A DNA stretch of 64,000 bases, from assembly GCF_963678635.1 (NCBI RefSeq), contig NC_087070.1:6794539-6858538 (forward strand). The letters are read 5' to 3'. Positions within the stretch are counted from its first letter, which is position 1; each line of letters starts with the position of its first letter. Shown here piece after piece: positions 11,318 through 23,600 of this stretch. This DNA is from Symsagittifera roscoffensis (Eukaryota > Xenacoelomorpha > Acoela > Convolutidae). The notes under the pieces are model-generated. The model did no database searches, had not been told where the DNA came from, and was given only the letters and a program-made list of their open reading frames with translations. The translations under genes were made by a program, and so were the position numbers.

Positions 11318-14300
11318 CTGCAAAACAAATATTGTCATAGGAATTTCAAAACTGTTTTCCACGTACATCCTTATTGTTTTTTTTCTATTTCAGAACTTAT
11401 ATAAGTAAATAGTAATTAATGATAGAAACAAATTTCATGCTGCTAAATTCATGGTATAAATTTTAAATATTTTCGAAGAAAGTACTGTTTGTGCCAAGAA
11501 AACGTTTTCTATTTATTTTGTAAATTATTTACCGTGGCTTTAAGAGATTAATCGTAAGTATTTAAGAACTAAATTACAGTGGAAAACTCTAGTTCAAACC
11601 TTGCAGTGTTCCCATAATTACTACTTCTGAATCAATAATGAAACTGTCTCGCGAAAAAATTGGAAACCGCCTTGAAAAGGATACTTTTGTTTGAAGCCAA
11701 GTTGGTTGCAACATATGTCAGAAAAAAAACATGAAAAAAACCTTTTAAGCTAATCCTATTTCTCTTTGAAGCTAAAAATGAATTTTCGATATTTTCATGA
11801 TACTGTTAGGCAAGAGTCAACATTGAAAATTTTTTTTCGAGTTTTATTAAATTTGTCGACAGGCTTTGAAAATATGAAAAGATTATTAACGGTAGATTTA
11901 CTTAAATGACACAGAAGCAAATTGTAGCTTCGCACTATTTGCGGTACAAAAAATCAGAAGCAATCAAAAAATTAGAAGCAATCAGAAGCATTCAAAAAAC
12001 ATGAACCCATAATACCTATTTCGATAAACAGATAAAAGGAAAACCTAAAAAAAAATAATAAAAAAACGAAAAACGAAATTAAATAAAATCCCAAAAACAA
12101 AGTTTTTTGAAAAACTCAAATCATTAATTTGAATAGAAGCTAAAAATCATAAACCAAAAGAAAAAACTATGTGTCAATAGTTACTACTAAAATGGCACTA
12201 ATTAAATACTTTTGTGGAGCGAAATTTTCAGCTAAAATGGTGCTCATGGCAATTAGAGTCCGCCCTAAATTTTGTTTCAAAATATTTGCTGATGAGAAGG
12301 TCTTTTCAGGATTTTTGTTTTGAGTTTTTAATAAATTTGATCCCACGTTTTGAAAAATGACCAGAGTAACAGTTGTATATTTATTTAAATGGCACAGAAG
12401 CAAAGCGTAGATTACAAAAAAAAATCAAAAATGAACAGAAAATCTAGAAGCTGGGAAAATTTTGAAAAAGGGGGCCGAATTGCAAAAAAGGCCAAAAAAT
12501 TGTATCCCAAGAAAGCCAATCAAGTGAACAAAACACTTAAATTGGTAAATTATGCAAAATTTTGCTAATATTTGTTTTTTTATTGTTGTTAAGAAGATGA
12601 AATTTTGAAAACTTTGAAAATTTTCAAGCGCCAAGATTTTTTTGGAGTTAACATTTTCCAGCCATATCGAAAAAGATACATTTTCTAGTTATCATTCTGA
12701 GTGAAATTTAGTCTGAGAAAAAACCTTTGTTCTTGTGTTTTCGGACAACATAAATCGAAGCGAAACTTCAAAATTTCTTCAAGTAAAACTGGTTTTCATA
12801 CAATTTCCATTTATGAAAAAATGATTATCGTTTTCTCACAATTTTCTATACTTATGGAGTTGAACGAAAATGTGTGAAAATATATGAAAATTGTAAGACA
12901 AGTACTTTTGGTCAACCCGGGGTCTTGGACCGCCCTTATGAAATTAGCGCCGTTTATAGAAAACTCGACTAAGTCCAGAGTTTGGCGCGGTAATGATATT
13001 TAAAACTTTGACGCCATTGATTTAACATAGCCACGGGAAACATAGCCAGGACGCTGCTAGATCCAGACTTTGGCGCGGTAATGATATTTAAGGTTTCGAC
13101 GCAATTGATTTAACCTGGGTTACATAGCCAGCGGAAAACTTGGATTTCCTGCCACGGACCATTCAGGAACCTTGCCAGGAAAACCAAGAAAACAGCAAAC
13201 TTATACAAAAACATTTTTAGAAAAAAAGTTGCATGCAAAAATGTACCTTTTTTTACGTATAACGTAGTTCAGACTCAATTTTTTACACAAAAGAACTAAG
13301 AACTAAAAAGAATGTTTCGTGTGGAGCCAAAATTAGTTCTTTGTTATTCAGATAAGCCCTAATAAGACCAGTGTTGGCTGATTTAAATCAATTGATTTAA
13401 ATCAACAGTAAAAATCCGATTTAAATCAAGATTTAAATCAAAGCCTTTATGGTTGATTTATTTCTAGTGTAAATTGAAATTTTGTATTTCTCGTTTTTAT
13501 ATTAAGCGGAAGCATCAATCCCTCTAGCGGTTGAGACAGCAATTTGAATACACGTTAAATTACAATTTAATACATTGTTCAGCGTGCTCTCTTTCAGATT
13601 TGTGTTATTTTCGTGACTAATCTTAACATGCCTGGACCAGGACGTAACGCAAACTCCGTGTGGGATCATTTTACTAAATCAACCAAGGTATGTTTTAATT
13701 CTTAATTCAACTATCACATTAATAAATCAAATTTTATACCAAGTATTTCTAATTCCATTTATTTCCATGTTCCTAATTTCTATATTTTAATTTACAGGAG
13801 GGAAACAAAGGAAACTGGGCTACGTGCAAACGGTGCGGCAAAGGACTCCAGGGTATCGTTTCGCGGCTTTTGAAGCATCGTGAAGTATGCAATGACGATC
13901 AAGACCAGGGCAGCGGCATTCCGAAGAAGGTTCAGAAAGCGCCCATTTACTAAATTTGTTGGCTGGCGACTTAAAAATTCCCAATGTTGTTGATCTCGTA
14001 AAGTCAGTTGTTAAATATTTCAAATTTACTCACAAACCCCATGGGTGGTTGAAGGAGAAGGGGTCGAACAAAATGAAGTTGCCGACCGACGTTCGCTGGA
14101 ACAGTGTTTGCGATACTTTAAATTCTTATTTGAATTGCTGGCCTACTTTGCTTTCAATAGTAGAAGAGCATAGATCGGAAATTAAACCGGAAATTTACCG
14201 CACGATTACAGATATTTCCCTGAAACGAAACGTCGAGGACTATGTCAAACTACTAAAGCCTGTGGCAAGATCATATGAAAACATAGCATTTTCTATGTGG

Positions 14301-14633
14301 CTAGATGGTTTCTACCTAGAAAAACGGTGTTTGAAAATTTTAAAGGTGCTCTTCTGTCTTATTATAAGACAGAAGAGCACCTTTAAAATTTTCAAACACC
14401 GTTTTTCTAGGTAGAAACCATCTAGCCACATAGAAAATGCTATGTTTTCATATGATGTTGTCAAGATGTTTTGTGAAATTATCAAAGTTTCCTTTTAAGG
14501 GTGAAAAATTGAGAGTTTCTGCGAAATTTTGACAAACAACCTACTGGTTCTTCTAAATGAGAAATCTTTTGGTTTCGTTTGTTTTCGGACAAGTTCGCAA
14601 ACATTCAAAAATTTGAGAGTTTAACCATGATGG

Positions 14634-14674
<41 letters not shown>

Positions 14675-17600
14675 GCTCATGAAAAAACTTTAAGCACTGG
14701 TTGGCGATGACTCACCTTGGACTTGATAGCAAATTGTTCAGCTTCCTGTACAAGTTTTCACGTGCTCTACTGTACTGCTTCGAGTTGTTCAGCTTCATTT
14801 TGTCAAACAACTTCTCAATCGTGAACGACTTTGAAAGCACCTGTCGATAAAATAACGAAAAACTACAAACGTTGCTTGAAAAGCAAATTTAATAGAAAGA
14901 ATAATAAGTTTCGATATTGCATTGGAACATCAAATTGCAAACAAACAGATCAGACTTTATTATAAGTCCAATTTTCAGAATAAAATCTACAATATCGGCT
15001 CAGTTTGACATCTATAATGTATACAAAAACTCTTTAAAAAAGTTTTTGACTCTTTAAAATTCGCCCTCATTATCTTATCAAAAACAGCCTAGCGTTTCAG
15101 ATACTTGCGCTAAATTGTGGTAATTAGTTTAGCCGCAAGGGCGAATTTGGTGGGGGGTGGGGGGGGGGGGGGGGGCGCACGTTTCATCTTCTCAGAGATT
15201 CGACCCCCTGCCGACCCTTTATTTTTTTTTGAGATATCCATATTTGATGACGGACCCTAAAAAATGGCGCCAATATATACTAATTTTGAGTGGGGAGCGA
15301 GCGCCGAAAAAGCGCGAATTTTTGCTTAAAATTTTCCAAAAAGTGCCAAGAAATGCCTTTTTTTTTGGCATTTTTTCAAAATTTTGCCTGCGGCGCAGAA
15401 AGTTTGACCGAAGCAGGGTCTGTTTAATGCTTTGGGAAAGCTAGGAAAATCAATTTGGTCGAACTAGAAAAAAAATTAAATCCTTTCTCGAGAAAATTCT
15501 AGATCCGCCCCTGTTTCGCCGTCTTAGTTATTTTAGTTAAGCATGTCATAAATATTTAGGTATTTTGATGAAAAAAGTTCATGAAACAATTTTTTCTGAT
15601 TATTTTTTTAAATCATACCAAAAGGGCGCCGTGGATGCCTAGTCCGTTGAGGTTTTTGGCCTCTGCCTCGAAGTTCTGTTGCTTGAGGTACTCGAAGAAG
15701 CGGTCATTGCTCCAAACTATGGGGTCACTGTCCCAATTTCTACACGACAACATCCGTTTCTTCAGAGTCTGAAATGAAAACATGGATCATTGATCAGCGC
15801 GAGTAATTGACCAAACTAAACTAGAAGTTCCATTTTTTGGATCTATTTAACATACCCCCTCCTCTTCGGTACCTATAATCTAATCGCCTCACTTAAGGAA
15901 CTAGTTCAACGATTAAGCATATTCGAATAGTGTACCTATAGTAACAAGTCCCCCTTTTGCTGTACGTCTGATGATTTCACTTGGAAACAATTTATTATTT
16001 TTATTAAAAGGGGATAATTCATTCAAGATATCCCAATTTTCGTGGTTATTAAAGTAGAACGCGAATTGCAGATAATCTATTCAAAGCTGTTTGACCTAAC
16101 TAAGGATAATCAGTTTGCTGTTACGTAATTTAGACTCTTGTTTTCAAGAGCAAAAGTTCTTTTTTTGCGACCGAAGGTGTAGGTACATAGATCATAAAAA
16201 GTCAAACATAGTTAGTTGATCCGACTTTCGACGAAAGTGCGGAATATTTAAGCTTCGGGTCGTTTTTTTATCAGTCAATTTTCGGTTTCTTAACTAAGCA
16301 TTTTTGACCAAATTTTTCAATACCCTCTAAAAAATATTGTTTTCTTGAGCTGAAAGTTTAAAAAATATATATATTTTACATGTAATCTTTTAAACTAAAG
16401 TTATGAGGACTTGAAAACGCTAATTTGACCATTTTGGGATAATTAACGCGCGATATATTGCGTTCTTATAACACAAGTAAGTGGCGGATTAATGCGTTCT
16501 AAATTGAACGGAGGCACGCTATTTGGTCTTATTAATAGGATTTAAGACGTTAAAAACATCCCTTGTAGTTCACATTAGCGCGTGACGGGGATAAATTAAA
16601 AAAAAAATTTTTTTTTTTCAATTATTTCGTCTACTGTTCAACCAAAAAAAATCAAATTGACCTTGAAGTACAATCGGAACTTTAAGAACTTCGCCTTGAT
16701 ATACGAGCAATCTTGCTTTAGTTTCATTTAAGAGCTTGTAGCCCTTTGTCTAACTCTTTGTTTCCGAGGAAAATAAAGATTTATTAACTGTTTTTTTTTC
16801 ATGCACGTTCGAGTACCAAAATAACAAATAAGAAAGCATGTGTATGTATCAGGGCGAAACGCTGAATGATTCAACTCCTTTTTAAGACCAACATCTTAAT
16901 AACATGACCAAATGGCTTGCTTCAAAGTTCAATTTGGAACGCGAAAATCCGCCGCTGACTCTCGTATTATAAGAACGTAATGTATCGCGCGTTAATTATC
17001 CCAAATTGGCCAAATTAGCATTTTTCAAAACTTTAGGAAAAATAATCACAGGGAAGATTTTTTTAATTTGAGCTCAGAAAAACAATATCTTTTAGATGGT
17101 GTAAAAAAATTATATCAAAAAAGCTTAAATAAAAAGTCAAAAATTGACTGAAAAAACCACCTCAACCATAAAATTTCTGCACTTTCTTCGAAAGTTGGAA
17201 CAAAAAGTTTATTTGAATCAAGTGGTGTATCATTTTTTGTATCATGTATATGCGCATTTAGTTCAATCAAAAAAATTAAAAGAAACTAACATTTTTTTCA
17301 TTCAAATTGAGCAGTTAATCCGGATCTAGGTGCGCACTTATTCTTTCAACCGTCTCGAACAAAAACTACGTTTCCACCGTGCTCGACCAAAAATAATTCG
17401 GTATGTTTTGACTGAGCTAGACCGAAACAAATGAGCTCGACCATGCTTGACCTAAGCAAAACATGTTTCGACCGTGCGCAATCGAATTCAGTTATGCTTC
17501 GAATTTCAAACAACACGCGTTATCCAAATTTCAACTATATAGTTTTTGCTTTTCGGGTAAAATCTTTGATGCTTTAATCAGAATGAAATGATTAGAGTTA

Positions 17601-20600
17601 TTCGCAATTTAAATACTTTGTGGAAATGAACCATTTTTGAGCTATTTTTCTATCTTATAGAATAGTGATTGGCAATTTGCGTCAAAAATCTTTTAAAATT
17701 GTTGATGTTTGAAAGAACTTTTTCTTTTTGACTCCAAATTACCGCGTGATAATCGGTATTTTTTGACCTGGCTCGAGATATGTTTCGACCGTGCTCAAGG
17801 TATGTTTCGACCGTGCTCGAGGTATGTTTTGACCATGCTCGAGGTATGTTTCGAGCGTGCTCGAGGTATGTTTTGACCGTGCTCGAGGTATGTTTCGAAT
17901 TTGTGCTCGGCCCACACAAATTTGTGCTCGAGGTATGTTTCGAATTTGTTCGAATTTTTCGGTGGTCAGTTCCGCGCAAATGCGCACCAATGTTGCTTTA
18001 AAGTATTGAAAAATGAATTCCGTCAGTACTGATATAAGACCATGGATTCCGTCAAGACAATAATACTAGACCATAGATTCCGTCAAGACCATGATATTAG
18101 ACCATGGATTCCGCAATGACCATGATATTAGACCATGGATTTCGTCAAGATTGTTGTGAGTTGTTCATTTTGCTTAATCTTATGAATTTGGTTTTGATTA
18201 GATACCTGCCAACTATGCTATGAATCGACCATAAGTCGATCACTTCACTGTTCGTGTTAGTTTTAGAACAGACATTTTCATATAAAGATTCTTATTCTTA
18301 TTCTTTTAATCTATGAGTTAGTGCACATAGACTGATCATATATTGATACTTCATCCCTACATTTTTTTATGGCGCAGTAAAATGAATCGAACGTTTAATT
18401 AATTCCTGCGTTCTGACCGAACCACACTATGGAGCCGCAACATGTATAAACACACCGGAACGATCATTCCAGTTGGCGATTGTAGCGAAGGAGAATCTGG
18501 ACATCGACAGACTGAGTGGACGAGAGGTCGCAGAAAACCAGATTACCATCTTGGAACAGTGTACAGGAAGCGAGCTGGAAACGGAGAGAGCCAGTTGTGA
18601 GCCATGGAATAAGACTGCAATGAAATCCTACGAAGCCGTCGAAGAGAAGCGGGTCAAAAGAATTAATTTGGCGGGTTGAGAAGAGCAGAAGCAGATAAGA
18701 AGTTAAGATTAATCCTATCTTTAGGCAAGAGCAATGAAGGGGAAAATATTCGCTCAGAAAACCCTAGGTAAAATCTTTGTCCATCACTTCTAAAGAAGTT
18801 TGAGACCTCTTACAGCTAGCCTTTAAGAAACCTCCAAATGTCACCGTAGAGATGTACAAACTTTCAAATCGGAAACAAAGAGACAGGAAACTTTTCGAAC
18901 AGTTCTGGGGAGCATTGACGGACCTGACCAGCACGTGTAATATTAGAGAGTCGGACAAAGCAGAATGGATTAGAGATATAATTATTTGCAACATGAGAAA
19001 CAGCGAGACCCAACGGAAACCGCTATCGGCAACCATCAGTCCCTCGGAAGCTTTAAATCAGGCCCTAATAGACGAAAAAGGTTATTTTAATCACCAGAAG
19101 CTAAAAAAAAAATATGGCAAAATTGACAAAAGGGTCAACCTTCAAATCATTTAATGTAAATAACCATGTAAAGAAAGAACCTAGCCTCAACGTCGAAAGA
19201 AGTAACATGTGTATGAACTGCGGAAACCCATTTACAGCAGGATATCTAAATTTCTGCCCAGCCAGAGAAGTCAACTGTCAAATTTGTAATTATGAAGGAT
19301 ACTTCGCGAAACTATTTAAATCAAAGACCAAACGACCCAGTGTAAATATTGTAAATGACTCTGTCCATACTGAAAATTGTAAATACGTCCAGTCGGAAGA
19401 TTCCTGGAGCAGTAAAGAAGAAAAATGTGGAGTAATTAACGCCTGGAACCAAAGCTGCCAGAGTGACGACGACGATTATTCAGTACTAAGTGTGAGGACA
19501 AAATTTAACTAAACTGGACTGGAAACCAAGAAATTATTGAACACAGGACACGGATGGGAGATGATTGTAAATATGAAGATACCTGTAGATTCGGCAAACC
19601 CAGTTATCTTCCTAACGCAAAACGTGGTGCACAAGCTGAAACTAAGATACCCAAACTTGAAGATACACTCAGTGGAGAGGAGGACTAAACAGTTATACTG
19701 CAGTTTTACAGACAAAACAATCAACATTTGGGCAAAATCTTAGTCAGAACTCAATCTAACGTGTGGATACGCGAAGAAAGCCCTTTTCATCACGAGAGGA
19801 CAGGAAAGAAATATCTTGGGTGATGCAATTTTTAAAAGCTAGGAAAAGGATTTAGGTAGAAGAACACTTTGAGCAGCGGTTAAACCTTTTCACTTGTTAT
19901 AAGGACTCCACTAAAAGATATTGCAAAAAATGTTTTAAAAAATGCAGAAAATGAAATATTGTAAAAACTGGTTTTCGTTTTTTCGCTAGTAACTAAATTT
20001 GGTAATATTTTGTATCAACATTTAGTTCAAAGATCAGTTTTTAGATCTTTTGACAGCTTAACTTGAATCTTTTTCCTCTTCTCAAGAAATTGGGCAAAAA
20101 GTTGGAAAAAACTGAAACTTAAAAAAAATCCTGTTTTTTTTGATTTTTGACAAAAGCTAATGGCCAATCTAGCTATTCCGACCACTCTAGAGTTTTAAAA
20201 GAACTACGGATTAGGATCTGTTTCGAAACAATTTTTCGCCAATTTGACTCTCACAGGGAAAACTTGTACGGGTCAAGTGTGGTATTCTATTAAAGCACTA
20301 TTGGTAGTGCTTTAAACCAAATTCGGAAAATTTGTCTATGTCAACAAAAAAGAGTCTGAATGTTTCGATTTTAGACCAAATTAGACCAAATTTGACGAGA
20401 AGCTGAACTCTCAGCTTTAAATCCACTAGAATTTTAATTCTATATTTTGATGTCTATCTTTCTTGTCTTTTTCGTCTTATTTGATCGCATTTTATAGAAA
20501 AAAAAATTATTAAACTTAGACTACAAAATAGCATTAATGAGTTTCTTGATCAATTAGAAATTATCGAATAACTCGCACCTTTTCGTCGTACCGGAGAAGT

Positions 20601-23600
20601 TTCATGAGTTGCCATCCGTACCAGATGCTGACTGCACACTGCTTAGTGGCCTTGCTGCTCTTGCCCTCATTCTGAATCACGTACTCTATGTCGTCCGCAC
20701 TCATCCCGTTGAGAAACACCCCGTCCACCCGGCTACGCAGGAACTCCCTGGAGAGAGAAGAGAAAATAGATGAAATTGAGAAACACCCCCTCCCCCCTCT
20801 CTCTCTCCCACTTTCATCTCACTTGCACGCTGCCCAATGCCAATGAGCACCCCACCCCAGATCGATACGTTTTTTTTAAATAAATACCCCTATATGAAAG
20901 AAAAACGAATCGGTTATTAACTACAACTTATCATAAGCTTAGAGCTCTAAAAATTTTATAATTTAATGTCTCATCACATTGTCCTGGTGATTTTGATTTA
21001 CATTAAACTATTTGAAATCATAAACCCTCCAAAATTTAAAGACCAGAGTTTCGGGGGCAGATCTTTTTAACACAGAGAGTCTATCAAAAACTGTTCATAC
21101 TGCCAGTTCCCGCCGCATTCAAGTAATTTTGTAGATTACAGCTTTTTGTTCGTAATTCAAGGCCTTTTGGCGCCGTTTTTAAAAGAATTTTTTTCACGTG
21201 GCCAAGAGAATACCTTCTGTATTCGGCTAGCCCGACAAACTCTAGGAAGAAGTCGCACATCCAGTCATAGTCCAGGTGTAACAGGTTCCTCATCTCCTCG
21301 TTAGCCGGAACCCGACTGAAACCCAAAAAAGCTGTCAAAAACCTGAATTTCCCTGAAAACCAAGATTTACAGAGCTGAGGAGAACAAAAAAATCTGGCTC
21401 TTGATCCCCCCACCTGCAAATTTTTACAAGTAAATTTGTTGACCACCTTGTCAGATTGTTATGAAAGACTAATAAGTCCACGACAAACATGTTTGGTCTT
21501 CAACCAAACCACTCGTTACACCAAAAAAGTGACGCTAGGGTGAGGTGGGGGTGGGGGGGAGAAAGCTAATTATCCGAGTCAGTCCCTATAATTTTAAGAG
21601 GGTTTGAAAGCGGGACTGGCCTATTAGCTTGCATGTCGCTTAGTATGCGGCTGCTAGCGCAATTAGAACTGAGTTGGTGTACTCACATTTGCAACACCCC
21701 GGTTTGAAAGCATGAAATTTTGTTTTGAAAAAGATGAGAGTAAATTCGTGACAGATTGGGGACTGTTTTTTTATCAACTTTTTTGACCTTGTTTTTTTAG
21801 AGCCGGCATACATATTTCTGGCAAAGTCTTGTTTTCCAAAAAGGTTTCCGGCATTTTTGGCACGCTTTTATATCAGAGCTCATGTATAATTGACGGCTGC
21901 TATTTTCATGCGCGAAAGGACCAATTGGTCAAAATTTGCAACCAATGAATTCCCTATAAACTGCCGAAAACTAACATAATTTTCTGCTTATTTCTTTCGC
22001 TTTTTTGAATACTGAGCTTCGATTAACAGTTTCGCGCATTCGGTTTGACATTGACAGCAAATAATGAACAAAACGGAGTGCGGTCTGTCATACCGCTAAG
22101 TCCTCAAGGTATGATTTGCTTATTCCTGAATCCGTTTTGATAGATAATCTCAGACGCGAGAGAGAGAGAGAGAAGTTAAAAGAACTAATTAATGTTAACG
22201 TTAATTCTTCTCTGAACCGTAGTTCACTTTGACCGCCGTTCTCGTCCTCGCTATCAAGGTCAATCGACCAGTACACATTAACGTTACACAATATCAAAAC
22301 ATAAATGATGAATAAATACAAAATAAGTTTTATATGGAGTTTTATCTATCCATGCCGGATGACATTCCCCCTCCTCGGGAAAAATGATAAAGTTTAATTG
22401 AGTTTTTAGTCACCGTGGGACTGTTTTGTTCCGACTGTTTATTTTTCTCTTGGGTCCGTGGTATTATCTGTTGTCGTCCATTGTTCCGTGCTCTTCGTCA
22501 TTTTGTGGCTGTTTGTCTTCCATTTCTTTCATCTCGGTGTCCTTCGTATTCACGAACAATATGTCATTGCTTTCCATGGTTTCGTCTTCTGCTTCAGTTG
22601 GTGATGTTAAATCGATTACGTCGCTTGCGGTGGTCAGTTTGTGTTTTGGGCTAATAGCCTGTATAAATTGTAAACAAGCCTTGTACTCGGGGGTTTTCCG
22701 GTAAATCCCATCTCCTGTATCAGAGATTTTAAACTTGGGGAGTCTTGTGCTGATTTTTCTGGTGGTGAGTCGATTTCGAACGTCTTTTTCCTGGATGCAC
22801 TTGCGATTGGTATTGTGCTGATTGGGATGGGGTTGCCGAGTGCTGTTGCTAAGGTCGCCTGTCGGTTCTAGTTGACTTTCTCGTTGCGGCTGCAGGTGGT
22901 GTGTTCTTTTGATTCTGTCGCTTTGGTGACGGTGAGATGGGCTCCTCCGACGTTGACGACGAATCATCTTCTTTCTCAGGGCTCTTGTTCGTTTCCTGTT
23001 CAGTCTCCGTTTGGAGGCTCATCTCCGGTGGCGTTTGTAGCTTTCTTGTTGGTTTTCCTCCAGTTCTCTTTCCTGTCGCTTTCCTTTTTGTGGGGCTGCT
23101 TTGACTTTTGCTCAGTGATGCCTTCTCCTGTCCTGATAGTTTGATTGGGAGCCCCGTTCTAGTGTCCTCCTTGAACATGTGGAGCCTGCTGGTTCTCTAT
23201 GTCTAAAAAACGTAGACAAAGGTCCGGTTCTCCGTGCGGATTTATACGCAACATAATCGCTTAATCGAGAAGGTCTGCATGGTCCGTATATTACAGGATT
23301 AGGAACAAATGCTGCACCGCTATCCTCGGTTGTTTGCCAAAAGTTTGTACCCAAGCAGTGTGTGGTGTGTAGGTTTGGATTTTTCCATCTATAGTCTTAT
23401 ATTTTTGCTCAAACGTTTTTGGATTCTTGACTTTTGTTGCTAACCTGATAGTTTTCCGTGCCACTTGTTCTATTCGTTTTTCAATGTTTTTGTCTAGTGT
23501 TCTTTGTACTCCCTTGTATTTTATGTTAAGTTTGGTTTTAGCTAGTTCTATAGGTCTTGAATGTGCACCTGTTTCTAGTTGTGTCGGTGAATGTGTGTTA

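Larger units (their letters stand above)
15769..20578. other. Liprin intron 10 with nested repeats
   Basis: It holds two copies of the 0.5-kb repeat, a minisatellite cluster and a Gypsy relic, each listed separately. From 19861 to 20578 nothing was recognised. Confidence 0.5.

Noticed and set aside
17650-17990. Long frames full of repeated HTSST/NIPRA words
   Set aside because: They are translations of the 21-bp minisatellite and have no independent support.
22088-22321. Open frame of 77 codons repeated at 28407-28634 with a hydrophobic start
   Set aside because: Both lie inside the two LTRs of element B; the similarity is LTR identity, not a gene pair.
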